Part shown: piece by piece, positions 55,851-64,000 of the stretch
How the letters are laid out: each line of letters begins with the position of its first letter
Position numbering within the stretch: the stretch's first letter is position 1
Origin: Pseudomonas sp. ANT_H12B
GTDB lineage: Bacteria > Pseudomonadota > Gammaproteobacteria > Pseudomonadales > Pseudomonadaceae
Direction: 5' to 3'
DNA length: 64,000 nt
Assembly (NCBI RefSeq): GCF_008369325.1
Contig: NZ_VOBI01000004.1
Span: forward strand, 248,001-312,000
Notes under the pieces: model-generated
What the model was told of the DNA's origin: nothing
What the model saw: only the letters and a program-made list of their open reading frames with translations
Databases searched by the model: none
Made by a program: the position numbers and the translations under genes

Positions 55851-56642
55851 ATGAAGAACATAAAAAACACGATGATGCTCGGTGGCCTGCTCGCTCTATC
55901 CCTTGGCGTCCAGGCACAGGAAGGCCCTTCACATCTGGACAGCGTCATCCAAAAAGGCCAACTGCGCGTATGTACGACCGGCGACTACAAACCCTATACC
56001 TACAAAGCCGAGGACGGCGAATACAGCGGGATCGACATCGCCATGGCTCGCTCGCTGGCTGACAGCCTCGGCGTGAAAGTTGAGTGGGTGCAGACCACCT
56101 GGAAAACCCTGATGCCCGACATGTTGGCGGGCAAGTGCGACATTGGCGCCGGCGGGATCTCGGTCACGCTGGAACGTCAGAAAAAGGCTTTCTTCAGCAC
56201 CACGCTGGATGTCGACGGCAAGGTTCCACTGGTGCGCTGCGAAGATCAGGCGCAGTACCAGACCGTCGAGCAAATCAACCAGCCTTCGGTTCGCTTGGTT
56301 GAACCGGCGGGTGGAACTAACGAGGCGTTTGTTCACGCGTTCCTGCCCAAGGCGCAGTTGCGGCTGCATGACAACGTGACGATCTTTCAGGAACTGCTGG
56401 ATAAGAAGGCTGACGTAATGATCACCGATGCTTCGGAGGCGTTGTATCAGCAGAAGCTAAAACCCGGTTTGTGCGCGGTGAATCCGAGCCATTTCATGCA
56501 GTACGGCGAAAAGGCCTACTTGCTGCCCCGCGACGATATGACTTGGAAGTTGTATGTGGATCAGTGGCTGCACCTGGCCAAGGTGACGGGGAATTACCAG
56601 AAAGTTTTGGGCCAGTGGATAGCGACGCCCGAGTCGAAATAG
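55851..56642 (+). CDS. periplasmic PheC-like protein (cyclohexadienyl dehydratase / amino-acid-binding fold)
   Basis: A 263-residue exported SBP_bac_3-fold protein. The signal ends near GVQAQE. RVCTTGDYKPYTYKAEDGEY, GISVTLERQKKAFFS, AGGTNEAFVHAFL and EKAYLLPRDDM align closely with P. aeruginosa PheC as I recall it, which turns arogenate or prephenate into Phe or phenylpyruvate in the periplasm. It stands alone without permease genes, favouring the enzyme over a transport receptor. Divergence at several positions leaves both open. Confidence 0.75.
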   Translation: MKNIKNTMMLGGLLALSLGVQAQEGPSHLDSVIQKGQLRVCTTGDYKPYTYKAEDGEYSGIDIAMARSLADSLGVKVEWVQTTWKTLMPDMLAGKCDIGAGGISVTLERQKKAFFSTTLDVDGKVPLVRCEDQAQYQTVEQINQPSVRLVEPAGGTNEAFVHAFLPKAQLRLHDNVTIFQELLDKKADVMITDASEALYQQKLKPGLCAVNPSHFMQYGEKAYLLPRDDMTWKLYVDQWLHLAKVTGNYQKVLGQWIATPESK

Positions 56643-56745
56643 CCTGTTATTCACCGCTACATTTTCCATGTAGCTGCTGGCGAAGCCTGCGTCCGACTGC
56701 GAAGCAGTTGCCAACCCAAAGCACACGGCACATCAGGCAAAACGC

Positions 56746-56773
56746 AAAACGGCGGAAATACTTCCGCCGTTAA
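56746..56773 (-). terminator. terminator at the end of the small lipoprotein gene
   Basis: AACGGCGGAA, loop, TTCCGCCGTT; the stem overlaps the lipoprotein stop codon. A T-run follows in the minus direction. Confidence 0.75.
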
Positions 56774-56988
56774 TCGTCGTGCAACAACCCCGAACCGTAC
56801 TCGCCGAAGCTGTTGCCGAGCGCACTGCCATGGAAATTCATCTTATTGGGGTTGTTGGTAGGCCCCGGACCAAAACCGGCAGACGGCAGGGTGGCTTCCG
56901 AGTATTCGCTATGAGTGCTTGCACCCGAACAGGCGCTCAATAGCAACGCACCACCGACCAGCACGACTTTTAAGAGATTCGAGATCAT
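56770..56988 (-). CDS. small lipoprotein
   Basis: A 72-residue protein with a clear lipoprotein signal: MISNLLKVVLVGGALLLSAC, lipidated Cys at residue 20. The mature part is short, Gly/Asn/Ser-rich (SAGFGPGPTNNPNKMNFHGS) and ends LLHDD. GGAAACTGAAAA precedes the ATG. Function unknown. Confidence 0.78.
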   Translation of the reverse strand: MISNLLKVVLVGGALLLSACSGASTHSEYSEATLPSAGFGPGPTNNPNKMNFHGSALGNSFGEYGSGLLHDD

Positions 56989-57033
56989 TTTTCAGTTTCC
57001 TGTGGGTTGGAAGCGCGGTGACCTTAGGTCGTT

Positions 57034-57429
57034 ATGCTATGCCGCATGACCAACAGGCATTATGAAATTTGGCTGGGCGACAGCGTTGGTTCAGGTAGCG
57101 ATTGCTTGAGGCAAAAAAGGGTGTTCCCCGGACAAACTGTCAAAAGAGCAACGTCCTACACGACTCTGGGAATTGTCCGTACACTTGCGCATTGCTGTGC
57201 CTTTGTCACGAGGCCTATAGTCCACCCAACGCCAAAATGGCGTGTCGGGTTTGGCGACTCGATGGCAATTGAACTGAAACCTTCGAGCATTTTCGGAGCG
57301 TTTCGGAACGCACTTAGCTGCCTGTTTTATGGTGGCTGTGCGCGGGAGACCTTAGGGTCTGCCGGTTTCTCCATTGCCCGGTTCGCCAACCCGCGTACGG
57401 CTACCACCCATTCGTTTGGCGACGATTGA
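57034..57429 (+). other. long leader region, possible ORF, upstream of the DUF3077-like gene
   Basis: An open frame of 131 codons spans the leader (ending NPRTATTHSFGDD), but it lacks a ribosome site and has odd composition. I recall this sequence type upstream of many small DUF3077/DUF6124 genes in Pseudomonas. Complementary blocks suggest a structured RNA: 57246-57257 (CGGGTTTGGCGA) and 57416-57422 (TTGGCGA) can each pair with 57383-57393 (TCGCCAACCCG). CGCCAAAATGGCG near 57230 forms a hairpin. Confidence 0.5.
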
Positions 57430-57461
57430 GTAGTAGTTTTCTCAAATTAATGGAGCTTCAC

Positions 57462-57731
57462 ATGAAAGAATTTATGGCTTTAACCAGCAACGCCGACGAC
57501 CTTCCCTCGCTGTATGTAAACACCACCCAACCGCTGCACTCACTGCTTAGCACCGCACGCTACCGAATTGGTGCGGTAACGCAGATCCTGGAAAACCTCG
57601 CGATGCGCGGCGACATCACCACGGACTCGGTGATTCTCAGTGACTTCGCAATGCTTTGCTGCATACCGTTGCGCGATGGCTGTGATGTGCTGGATGTCAT
57701 TGCTCGACGTATGGATGCGCAACCGTCCTGA
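57462..57731 (+). CDS. small DUF3077/DUF6124-like protein
   Basis: An 89-residue protein starting MKEFMALTSNADDLPSLYVN behind TGGAG. TTQPLHSLLSTARYRIGAVT and DSVILSDFAMLCCIPLRDGC resemble the short DUF3077-type proteins that occur in several copies in fluorescent Pseudomonas. Helical, with no signal peptide. Function unknown. The long leader upstream and hairpin downstream make it a stand-alone unit. Confidence 0.65.
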   Translation: MKEFMALTSNADDLPSLYVNTTQPLHSLLSTARYRIGAVTQILENLAMRGDITTDSVILSDFAMLCCIPLRDGCDVLDVIARRMDAQPS

Positions 57732-57738
57732 CGTCACA

Positions 57739-57766
57739 ACGGGGCGCCCTCCTCGGACGCCCCTTC
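57739..57766 (+). terminator. hairpin after the DUF3077-like gene
   Basis: GGGGCG, then loop TCCTCGGA region, then CGCCCC, followed by TTCGG; the T-run is weak. Confidence 0.55.
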
Positions 57767-57806
57767 GGATTTATGGAAGCTGGCAGCGAAAAGAAGTTCC
57801 GCGTAA

Positions 57807-57854
57807 ATGCCCCCAATCACCGCCACACCCGCGCCGCTTCTCCGTAGCCCCGAT
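57807..57854 (+). repeat. duplicated 5' end of dusA
   Basis: ATGCCCCCAATCACCGCCAC and the following bases repeat the first codons of dusA (57970 onward). The copy lacks 11 internal bases, has one substitution, and diverges after CCCCGAT. It keeps the first ten codons and then shifts frame. Confidence 0.85.
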
Positions 57855-57969
57855 TACCTCTTATGCCGTTGTTCAGATGCCCTGAACAACAGCAAGACTC
57901 GCCTAAGCCCCGCAACCCCAATCCTGATAAACTCCCCACCTCCCAGCCTCACCCATCTCAGAATCGCCA

Positions 57970-58965
57970 ATGCCCCCAATCACCGCCACACCCGCCCCGA
58001 TCTCCCGCCGCTTCTCCGTCGCCCCGATGATGGATTGGACTGATAGGCATTGCCGTTTTTTCCTACGCCTACTCTCCAAGCACGCCCTCCTCTACACCGA
58101 AATGGTCACCACCGGCGCGCTCCTCAACGGCGATCACGACCGCTTCCTGCGTCACAACGAGGCCGAACACCCGCTCGCCCTGCAGCTCGGCGGCAGTGTG
58201 CCGCTGGACCTGGCGATGTGTGCGCGCATGGCGCAGGACCACGGCTACGACGAGGTGAACCTGAATGTCGGCTGCCCGAGTGATCGGGTGCAGAACAATA
58301 TGATCGGCGCTTGCCTGATGGGGCATCCGCAGTTGGTGGCCGATTGTGTGAAGGCGATGCGCGATGCGGTGTCGATTCCGGTGACGGTGAAGCACCGTAT
58401 CGGGATTAATGGGCGGGACAGTTACGAGGAGTTGTGTGATTTCGTCGGCACGGTTCGGGATGCCGGGTGCACGAGTTTTACGGTGCATGCACGGATTGCG
58501 ATTCTGGAGGGGTTGTCGCCGAAGGAGAATCGCGATATTCCGCCGCTGCGTTATGACGTGGCGGCGCGGTTGAAAACAGATTTTCCGGAGTTGGAGATTA
58601 TTCTCAACGGCGGGATCAAGACGCTGGAAGCCTGTCACGAACATTTGCAGACGTTCGACGGCGTTATGCTGGGTCGCGAGGCTTATCACAACCCTTATGT
58701 GATGGCTGAGGTGGATCAGCAGCTGTTCGGCAGCACGGCGCCGGTGATCAGCCGGGCTCAGGCACTGGCGCAATTGCGACCTTATATAGCGGCGCACATC
58801 GATGCGGGTGGTTCGATGCACCATATCACTCGGCATGTGCTGGGGCTGGGCACCGGGTTTCCCGGGGCGCGCAAGTTTCGGCAGTTGTTGTCGGTGGATA
58901 TTCACAAGGCTAAAGAGCCTTTGGTACTGCTGGATCAGGCGGCAGAGTTGCTTGAGGGGCGTTAA
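57970..58965 (+). CDS. dusA: tRNA-dihydrouridine(20/20a) synthase
   Basis: A 331-residue FMN enzyme. RRFSVAPMMDWTDRHCRFFL near the start, LNVGCPSDRVQ with active-site C102, VTVKHRIGIN, and FTVHARIAILEGLSPKENR match DusA. It reduces U20/U20a of tRNAs in the cytoplasm. The N-terminal MPPITATPAPIS is an extension over many homologues and part of it is duplicated upstream, so translation could also start later. tal follows in the same direction. Confidence 0.95.
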   Translation: MPPITATPAPISRRFSVAPMMDWTDRHCRFFLRLLSKHALLYTEMVTTGALLNGDHDRFLRHNEAEHPLALQLGGSVPLDLAMCARMAQDHGYDEVNLNVGCPSDRVQNNMIGACLMGHPQLVADCVKAMRDAVSIPVTVKHRIGINGRDSYEELCDFVGTVRDAGCTSFTVHARIAILEGLSPKENRDIPPLRYDVAARLKTDFPELEIILNGGIKTLEACHEHLQTFDGVMLGREAYHNPYVMAEVDQQLFGSTAPVISRAQALAQLRPYIAAHIDAGGSMHHITRHVLGLGTGFPGARKFRQLLSVDIHKAKEPLVLLDQAAELLEGR

Positions 58966-59143
58966 CGGTCGCTTGGGTTGAACCTGTGGTCTGATTTGGC
59001 ATCGTATTTACCGATACCGCGCCCCGCCTTTCAAACATCCGTTTTCCGGTTGTTTCCGCTGGGGCCGTCCATACGTACACGCACCCTTGAGTGGCTGTCA
59101 GCGCTCGGGTAATGTCAACAGACCCATAGGACAGAGCACGCCC

Positions 59144-60070
59144 ATGACTTCCAAGCTGGAACAACTCAAACAAATGACCACCGTGGTTGCCGACACCGGC
59201 GACTTCGAAGCTATCGCTCGCGTTAAACCCGTGGACGCCACCACCAACCCTTCTCTGCTGCTCAAAGCGGCGGCCATTCCCGGTTATGCCGAGTTGCTGA
59301 ACGCGTGCGTCAGTGACTGCAACGGCGATGTCGGCTTGGCCAGCGACCGTTTTGGTGTCGCGGTAGGGCAAGAAATCCTGAAAGTGATCCCCGGCCGCAT
59401 TTCCACCGAAGTGGATGCACGTCTGTCGTTCGACACTGACGCCGTATTGAAGCGCGCGCACCGTCTGATCGACCTGTACGACAAGGCCGGCATTGGCCGC
59501 GACCGTGTGCTGATCAAGATCGCCTCTACCTGGGAAGGCATCCGCGCCGCCGAGACGCTGGAAAAAGAAGGTATCCAGACCAACCTGACCCTGCTGTTCT
59601 CCTTCGCTCAGGCTGCCGCTTGTGCCGACGCTGGAGTATTCCTGATTTCGCCGTTCGTGGGTCGTATCTACGACTGGTACAAAAAGGCCAACGGCAACGA
59701 CTACACCGGCGCGGATGATCCGGGCGTGCAGTCGGTAACGCGCATCTACAACTACTACAAGGCCAATGACTACAAGACCGTTGTCATGGGCGCGAGCTTC
59801 CGTAATCTGAATCAGATCGAGCAACTGGCCGGTTGCGACCGCCTGACCATCAGCCCCGATCTGCTGGAAAAACTGGCCGCGGATACTGGCAAGCTGGAGC
59901 GTAAGCTGGCACCGGGTCATACCGGTGAAGCGCGTCTAAGCCTCAATGAAGCGCAGTTCCGTTGGTTGTCCAACGAGGATGCGATGGCGACCGAGAAACT
60001 GGCTGAAGGTATTCGTCAGTTCGCTCGCGACCAGGAAAAACTCGAAGCATTGCTGCAAGCCAAGCTCTGA
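59144..60070 (+). CDS. tal: transaldolase
   Basis: A 308-residue TalB-type transaldolase of the pentose-phosphate pathway. [17 protein letters not shown] lies near residue 28, the Schiff-base lysine is K125 in [12 protein letters not shown], and [18 protein letters not shown] near residue 220. It starts [14 protein letters not shown]; the frame extends upstream without homology. A strong terminator follows. Confidence 0.97.
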   Translation: MTSKLEQLKQMTTVVADTGDFEAIARVKPVDATTNPSLLLKAAAIPGYAELLNACVSDCNGDVGLASDRFGVAVGQEILKVIPGRISTEVDARLSFDTDAVLKRAHRLIDLYDKAGIGRDRVLIKIASTWEGIRAAETLEKEGIQTNLTLLFSFAQAAACADAGVFLISPFVGRIYDWYKKANGNDYTGADDPGVQSVTRIYNYYKANDYKTVVMGASFRNLNQIEQLAGCDRLTISPDLLEKLAADTGKLERKLAPGHTGEARLSLNEAQFRWLSNEDAMATEKLAEGIRQFARDQEKLEALLQAKL

Positions 60071-60087
60071 TCCACCAAGAGCAAACG

Positions 60088-60123
60088 CAAAAGGGCGAAC
60101 CCTCACAGGTTCGCCCTTTTTTG
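60088..60123 (+). terminator. terminator between tal and rssC
   Basis: AAAAGGGCGAACC, loop, GGTTCGCCCTTTTTT: a 10-bp stem with T-run. It separates convergent genes and can act both ways. Confidence 0.92.
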
Positions 60124-60142
60124 TATGCGCTCAGTTATGGAA

Positions 60143-60625
60143 TCAGTGACGCTCCAACGCATTCACCAAATCATGGAACGCTTCACGATTGGAGTCGTTC
60201 AGGCCCATGAGGATCTTGTGCGCTTCGAGCACTTTGATCCGCACCACTTCTTCGGACTGATCCTGGTCTGGCAGGTCGGTCAGGCACTCAGGGCAGGGGA
60301 TCGGACGGTCAACGATGTTGAACACCTGCTCGAAGCCCATGGACTGCAACAGACGGGTGATGTCTTCGTGGGTGGTGACAACGGTCGGCAGCAGGCCGAC
60401 CTTTTGCCGCGACAGGATCGACAATTTGGCCAGCAGGCCAAGGGTGGTGCTGTCGATGCTGCGGGTTTCGGTCAGGTCAATCACGATTGCGTTGAAGTTC
60501 AACGCGGTGAAGATCCGCTCAATAGTCGCATCCAACGCCGAACACAGGGTCAGGCGAACTTCACCGACGAACTTCAGGACGAAGGTGCCGTCCTGCTCGG
60601 CGAACTGGATTCTACCGGTACTCAT
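60143..60625 (-). CDS. rssC: STAS-domain anti-sigma-factor antagonist (RssC-like)
   Basis: A 160-residue protein. The STAS domain (about residues 8-110) has IDLTETRSIDSTTLGLLAKL with the phosphorylatable Ser beside Asp58. A Cys pair CPEC near residue 113 is an extra. Partner-switch proteins of this type release a sigma factor when dephosphorylated. Its start codon shares one base with the rssB stop, so the two are translationally coupled; the names follow P. aeruginosa RssC/RssB as I recall them. Confidence 0.82.
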   Translation of the reverse strand: MSTGRIQFAEQDGTFVLKFVGEVRLTLCSALDATIERIFTALNFNAIVIDLTETRSIDSTTLGLLAKLSILSRQKVGLLPTVVTTHEDITRLLQSMGFEQVFNIVDRPIPCPECLTDLPDQDQSEEVVRIKVLEAHKILMGLNDSNREAFHDLVNALERH

Positions 60626-61806
60626 TAAAGATTCCTGCTCAACACCAACAGGGCGATATCATCCGGCATCTCCCCTAGCGTGGCCAATCCAAAAACCTGC
60701 CGCAGACCATCCAGGCTGCCGCCCGCTGCCTTGACCCGTTGGGGCAAAGCCGCCTCTTTTTCTTTGAGTGTAGGTTCTGGCAAAAGGTCCAGAATGCCAT
60801 CGGACATCAACGTCAGGCTGAACGTCGGCGGCAGTTCCAGTACGTGATCTTCGTAGGTGGCTTCATTGAAGAGGCCCACCGGCAGACCACGTCCTTCCAG
60901 ATAACGAACACTGTCTGGCGTGTACAACACAGGCAACGGCAAATGACCACCGATGCTATAGGTCAACAAACCTGTCTCCTCGTCGATGACTCCACCGACC
61001 ATTGTGACGTGTTTACCCAGCTTACAACTGATCAGGCCTCGGTTGATATGACCAAGGACCTCTGAAGGCTTGAATTCCGGCAATGTACCGCTGCGCTTGG
61101 ATTCGAACAGCAAACGCGTGGTCATGAACTTCAGCAGCACCGTAACGAAGGCTGAAGAGGCGCCATGGCCGGAAACGTCCGCCAGGTAGAAGGCTACCCG
61201 ACGCTCGTCAACCCGAAAGTAGTCAACGAAATCACCCGACAAGTACAACGACGGGATGATCTGATGAGCAAACTGGAACTCGTCGATGGTCCAGGGACTG
61301 ACCGGCAGCATGTTCATCTGCACCTGGCGACCGGCGTTCTGGTCTTCCTGGAGCAGGTTCAGGCTGGCGGCGAGCTCGCGGTTGGCCTTTTCCAGCTTCT
61401 CGCGGTAGCGCTGGTTTTCCAGCAGCAGACGCGCACGATCCAGGGCCCGGCGCACAGAGTGCTCGAGCACAGCCAGATCTTCGAGAGGCTTGATCAGATA
61501 GTCCGCCGCGCCAAGGCGCAGGGCCTCGACCGCGTCATTCATCACGCCGGCGCCCGAAACCACGATCACCGGGGTTTGCGGCGACCGCTCGGTGACCTGA
61601 CGGATGAGTTCGAGTCCGCCCATCTGCGGCATGCGCAGATCGCAGATGACCAAGTCGGGCTTGTCTTGCTCGAATACCTGAAGACCCTGCTGGCCATTGC
61701 TGGCCTGCAAGACGCTGAAACCACTGTCTTCCAAATAGGCGGCGAGGCTCGCGCGCACTACTTCGTCATCATCGATTATCAGCAGCGTGGCACTGGTTTT
61801 TGGCAT
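60625..61806 (-). CDS. rssB: response regulator with PP2C/SpoIIE phosphatase domain (RssB-like)
   Basis: A 393-residue protein. The receiver domain (residues 8-120) has phospho-acceptor D56 in LVICDLRMPQMGG and Lys in DYLIKPLED. A coiled linker (LENQRYREKLEKANREL) leads to a PP2C domain with YLSGDFVDYF, LADVSGHGASSAF and LMSDGILDLL. Phosphorylation should change its activity on the STAS partner RssC. I start at MPKTSATLLIIDDDEVV (61806). Confidence 0.9.
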   Translation of the reverse strand: MPKTSATLLIIDDDEVVRASLAAYLEDSGFSVLQASNGQQGLQVFEQDKPDLVICDLRMPQMGGLELIRQVTERSPQTPVIVVSGAGVMNDAVEALRLGAADYLIKPLEDLAVLEHSVRRALDRARLLLENQRYREKLEKANRELAASLNLLQEDQNAGRQVQMNMLPVSPWTIDEFQFAHQIIPSLYLSGDFVDYFRVDERRVAFYLADVSGHGASSAFVTVLLKFMTTRLLFESKRSGTLPEFKPSEVLGHINRGLISCKLGKHVTMVGGVIDEETGLLTYSIGGHLPLPVLYTPDSVRYLEGRGLPVGLFNEATYEDHVLELPPTFSLTLMSDGILDLLPEPTLKEKEAALPQRVKAAGGSLDGLRQVFGLATLGEMPDDIALLVLSRNL

Positions 61807-62106
61807 GTGGGCAAACGGCGCCAGAATTAGGTTGGCGTAGCAGGCAGGGGTTTTGTCCCGGCTCACACTACTGGATTCGCTTTCTAGCCTCTCTGCTGCA
61901 CTGTTTTCGAGCGCTTGCCCTACACACAGGTACACCAGAGGTGCCCTTCTAAGGCGCAGACGGTACTCCCATCCGCGGGGCGTTTCAAGCTCACGCCGAT
62001 GGTCGCTTGACGTCTTTCCATTTCAAATCACCGGGAGTTATAAGAACGGGTAAAACCGTAACTCAATGGAAGGTTCCAGCGGATGAGTCGAACCGCCCAA
62101 GTCAAA
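61807..62106. other. intergenic region upstream of rssB
   Basis: Holds the rssB promoter region. I see no gene with a credible ribosome site and no strong palindrome. Confidence 0.5.
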
Positions 62107-62140
62107 CAAAAGAAGGCGACCCAATGGCCGCCTTCTGCGT
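62107..62140 (-). terminator. terminator after mlaA
   Basis: AGAAGGCG, short loop region, CGCCTTCT, flanked by A-rich and T-rich ends. Confidence 0.8.
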
Positions 62141-62153
62141 TTTACCGGTCGGA

Positions 62154-62843
62154 TCAAAAATCGTCTTCGACCTGGCCGTCTTTGACTTTGAATTCGCGGT
62201 TCTGCAGATACGCATTGCGAATGAAGATGTACTTGTCGCCGCTGATCAGCTTCTCGCTCGACAACAGGCTGGCGCGGGTATCGACGATGTTCAGGCCGAA
62301 GATCGAATTACGAACCGGCACGTCGTTGATGTAACGGTACGGGCCGGTGTAACCGTCGATGTACTTGGAAGGCGCGTCACGCAGGGTGCTTGGGCCCAAC
62401 AGCGGCAGCATTACGTAAGGGCCGCTGCCTACGCCCCAATAGCCGAGGGTCTGGCCAAAGTCTTCGTCGTTACGTTGCAGGCCCATCTGCGTGCCCACAT
62501 CGAAGAAGCCCAGCAGGCCGAAGGTGGTGTTGAAGATCAGGCGTGCAGTGTCGACGCCAGCGGCCGCCGGTTTGGCTTGCAAGACGTTGTTGGCAAGGTT
62601 GGTAACATCACCGACGTTGCGGAACATATTGTGGATGCCGTCTTCAAGAAACTGCGGCGTGACGAACTGATAGCCCTGGGCCAAAGGCTTCAGTGCATAG
62701 GTATCGAGAACGTCGTTGAACTTGTAAATCGGACGGTTGATGCTTTCCCAAGGATCATCTTCAGAGGCTGCCTGAGCAACGAACGGAACCAGCAGCACAC
62801 TGGCGCACACACAAAGCTGAGCTAGATGATTGCTCCAGCGCAT
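62154..62843 (-). CDS. mlaA: MlaA/VacJ family protein (outer-membrane lipid asymmetry)
   Basis: A 229-residue protein. WESINRPIYKFNDVLDTYAL, NVGDVTNLANNVLQ, FGQTLGYWGVGSGPYVMLPL and DIGYT/DGYTGPYRYIND match MlaA, the outer-membrane part of the Mla phospholipid retrograde transport system. Unlike enteric MlaA the signal (SVLLVPFVAQAAS) has no lipobox Cys, so it is probably cleaved by signal peptidase I. I start at MRWSNHLAQLC (62843). Confidence 0.93.
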   Translation of the reverse strand: MRWSNHLAQLCVCASVLLVPFVAQAASEDDPWESINRPIYKFNDVLDTYALKPLAQGYQFVTPQFLEDGIHNMFRNVGDVTNLANNVLQAKPAAAGVDTARLIFNTTFGLLGFFDVGTQMGLQRNDEDFGQTLGYWGVGSGPYVMLPLLGPSTLRDAPSKYIDGYTGPYRYINDVPVRNSIFGLNIVDTRASLLSSEKLISGDKYIFIRNAYLQNREFKVKDGQVEDDF

Positions 62844-63042
62844 AGAAAACTCCTTGGATTGTACTGGCGCGGGCACTGGGCCCAAGCGATAAGCTGGCTA
62901 GTATAAGACGGAAAAGTCGCTTTAGGCAGCATCGCGCGAGGCATCCTGTAGACGATGCGCGATGACTGTGAGCGATTCACATCAGTGTCACTCAACTGTC
63001 ACCATCACCCCCTAGCCTTGAAGCTATTTCAGGGACGTTGAT

Positions 63043-63663
63043 ATGCCGCACGCCGAAACCTTGCCCCTCGCTGCACCCAGCCTGACCGCCGTGCTGTTCG
63101 GTCTCAGTGGTTGCCTGGTGGATTTCGGCGCACGCACGCGCTCGCACGGCAGCCACACTGCCGAGCACGCCGAGGTCACCCCCGGCGCTTTGGATAGCCT
63201 GCGCAGCTTGCAGCACCAGCAGATACCCTGCGCCTGGCTCGATGAACTGCCCCCAGTCCTCAGCCATTCCCTGGCCACCGCACTGCCGGAATGGATCAAA
63301 TCTTCGCAACACCCCGCAACAAACAATCCATGGCCGGCACCGCACGCTTGCTGGCAAGCCTTGATGCTGTTGAATGTCGAACGGCTCGATGGTTGTGTGC
63401 TGGTCAGCGGCGAACCGCGGCTGCTGCAATCGGGGCTGAATGCCGGAATGTGGACGATTGGCCTGGCGTCCTGTGGCTCACTCTGCGGGCTGGCACCCAA
63501 TGAATGGCAGGCACTGACCCAACAGGAACGCGAACTCAAACGCGGCAAGGCGACGGTGCAGTTGTTCGGTCTGGGCGTGCACTCGGTGATCGACCACCTC
63601 GGTGAACTCGATACCTGCCTGGCAGACATCAGCCTGCGCCGGTTCAAGGGCGAAAAGCCCTGA
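63043..63663 (+). CDS. HAD-fold protein of the phosphonatase group, catalytic Asp missing
   Basis: A 206-residue protein starting MPHAETLPLAAPSLTAVLFG. The motif I stretch reads VLFGLSGCLVDFGARTRSHG where phosphonoacetaldehyde hydrolases have (V/I)FDWAGTxVDFGSR; the nucleophilic Asp is Gly here and DWAGT has become GLSGC. Weak later HAD features (LVSGEPRLLQSGLNAGMWTI) remain. It is likely a pseudoenzyme with a binding or regulatory role. It is divergent from mlaA. Confidence 0.72.
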   Translation: MPHAETLPLAAPSLTAVLFGLSGCLVDFGARTRSHGSHTAEHAEVTPGALDSLRSLQHQQIPCAWLDELPPVLSHSLATALPEWIKSSQHPATNNPWPAPHACWQALMLLNVERLDGCVLVSGEPRLLQSGLNAGMWTIGLASCGSLCGLAPNEWQALTQQERELKRGKATVQLFGLGVHSVIDHLGELDTCLADISLRRFKGEKP

Positions 63664-63772
63664 TCGAGATCATGCAGGTTGCGCGCGAGTGGATTAATCT
63701 AAAGGTCAGCCATAGACCTTTGGCGTGCCGCTGCGGTCTATGCCAGTGCCTATCGATAAAAGGAAGAACGCC

Positions 63773-64000
63773 ATGCCTGCCCGCGAACTGCAAGAACAGC
63801 TCAATACTCTGCGCGAGCAATTGGAACAGAACCCACCGCTGACGGAAGCCGAGCGCGAGGACCTGCACGCGCTGATGCAACAGATCGAACTCGAACTTGA
63901 GCTCGAAACCAAAACCCAGGACTCCAGCCTCTCCGACAATGTGAACCTGGCCGTCGAGCGCTTCGAACTCGAACACCCTACCCTTGCCGGCACCTTGCGC
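63773..64000 (+). CDS. DUF4404-family protein, N-terminal part (cut by window edge)
   Basis: 76 codons are visible: MPARELQEQLNTLREQLEQN, then EAEREDLHALMQQIELELEL and VERFELEHPTLAGTLR, an amphipathic helical protein of the short DUF4404 type. AAGGAAG precedes the ATG. It lies about 110 bp after the HAD-fold gene. Confidence 0.75.
   Translation, partial: MPARELQEQLNTLREQLEQNPPLTEAEREDLHALMQQIELELELETKTQDSSLSDNVNLAVERFELEHPTLAGTLR

Noticed and set aside
57807..58043. A 78-codon frame starting at the duplicated dusA ATG
   Set aside because: It shifts frame after ten codons and is explained by a partial duplication of dusA.
61807..61935. A longer N-terminus for RssB (43 extra residues)
   Set aside because: The receiver domain starts right after MPKTSATLL, and the upstream residues look like translated promoter DNA.

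Overview
The window is chromosomal DNA from a Pseudomonas, most likely of the P. fluorescens group. Three things point there: the typical Pseudomonas REP palindromes (GTGGGAGCGGGCTTGC type), high-GC codon use, and gene order. From memory, the first 20 kb (leuB, leuD, leuC, LysR, ibpA, dusC, TetR, gltX, uvrB, aminotransferase) follows the P. aeruginosa PAO1 region PA3118-PA3139. The last 6 kb (dusA, tal, rssC, rssB, mlaA) follows a second conserved block near PA2796-PA2800. I could not run any comparison.

Layout. 1-4.2 kb: leucine biosynthesis (leuC, leuD, a methyltransferase, leuB, all on the minus strand) with a divergent LysR gene. 4.2-11 kb: a five-PAS GGDEF-EAL protein; ibpA with a ROSE-type RNA thermometer and a heat-shock promoter; dusC, a thioesterase, a hydrolase and a TetR regulator. 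11.2-13.5 kb: a tandemly duplicated tRNA-Glu/tRNA-Ala unit next to gltX. 13.7-16.1 kb: an EmrAB-like efflux pair carrying three independent lesions. 16.2-20.4 kb: uvrB, an aromatic aminotransferase and two small proteins.

20.7-41.7 kb is accessory DNA, probably a genomic island inserted at tRNA-Asn(GTT). A P4-type integrase lies directly downstream of the tRNA, and an imperfect 17-base copy of the tRNA 3' end lies at 41719-41735. The island carries a second recombinase with a small partner gene, a quinone-oxidoreductase/LysR pair, and a module of a 1949-residue multicopper oxidase (MnxG/McoA type, probable Mn(II) oxidase) with a YVTN beta-propeller gene. A textbook sigma-54 promoter precedes the oxidase. 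Two diverged scars of one tyrosine recombinase gene flank this module. Next come a complete curli secretion operon (csgE, csgF, long curlin, csgG, short curlin, csgH-like) without csgD, a cupin gene and IS/integrase debris.

41.8-56 kb is mixed core DNA: xanthine/uracil permease, arylamine N-acetyltransferase, exonuclease III, a Gly-rich exported protein, a broken DUF1254 gene, a diguanylate cyclase, an aldolase/haloacid dehalogenase/LysR cluster, two L,D-transpeptidases in divergent arrangement, and a PheC-like periplasmic protein. 56-64 kb: a small lipoprotein, a DUF3077-like gene with a long conserved-looking leader, dusA, tal, the RssB/RssC partner-switching pair, mlaA, a HAD pseudoenzyme and a DUF4404 gene cut by the window edge.

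The most interesting signals are the sigma-54-driven giant oxidase module lying next to an amyloid-fibre operon, five exact copies of the octamer TACCCTTA in and before the island integrase gene, the ROSE thermometer, and the switch-like pairing in the leader at 57.2-57.46 kb.
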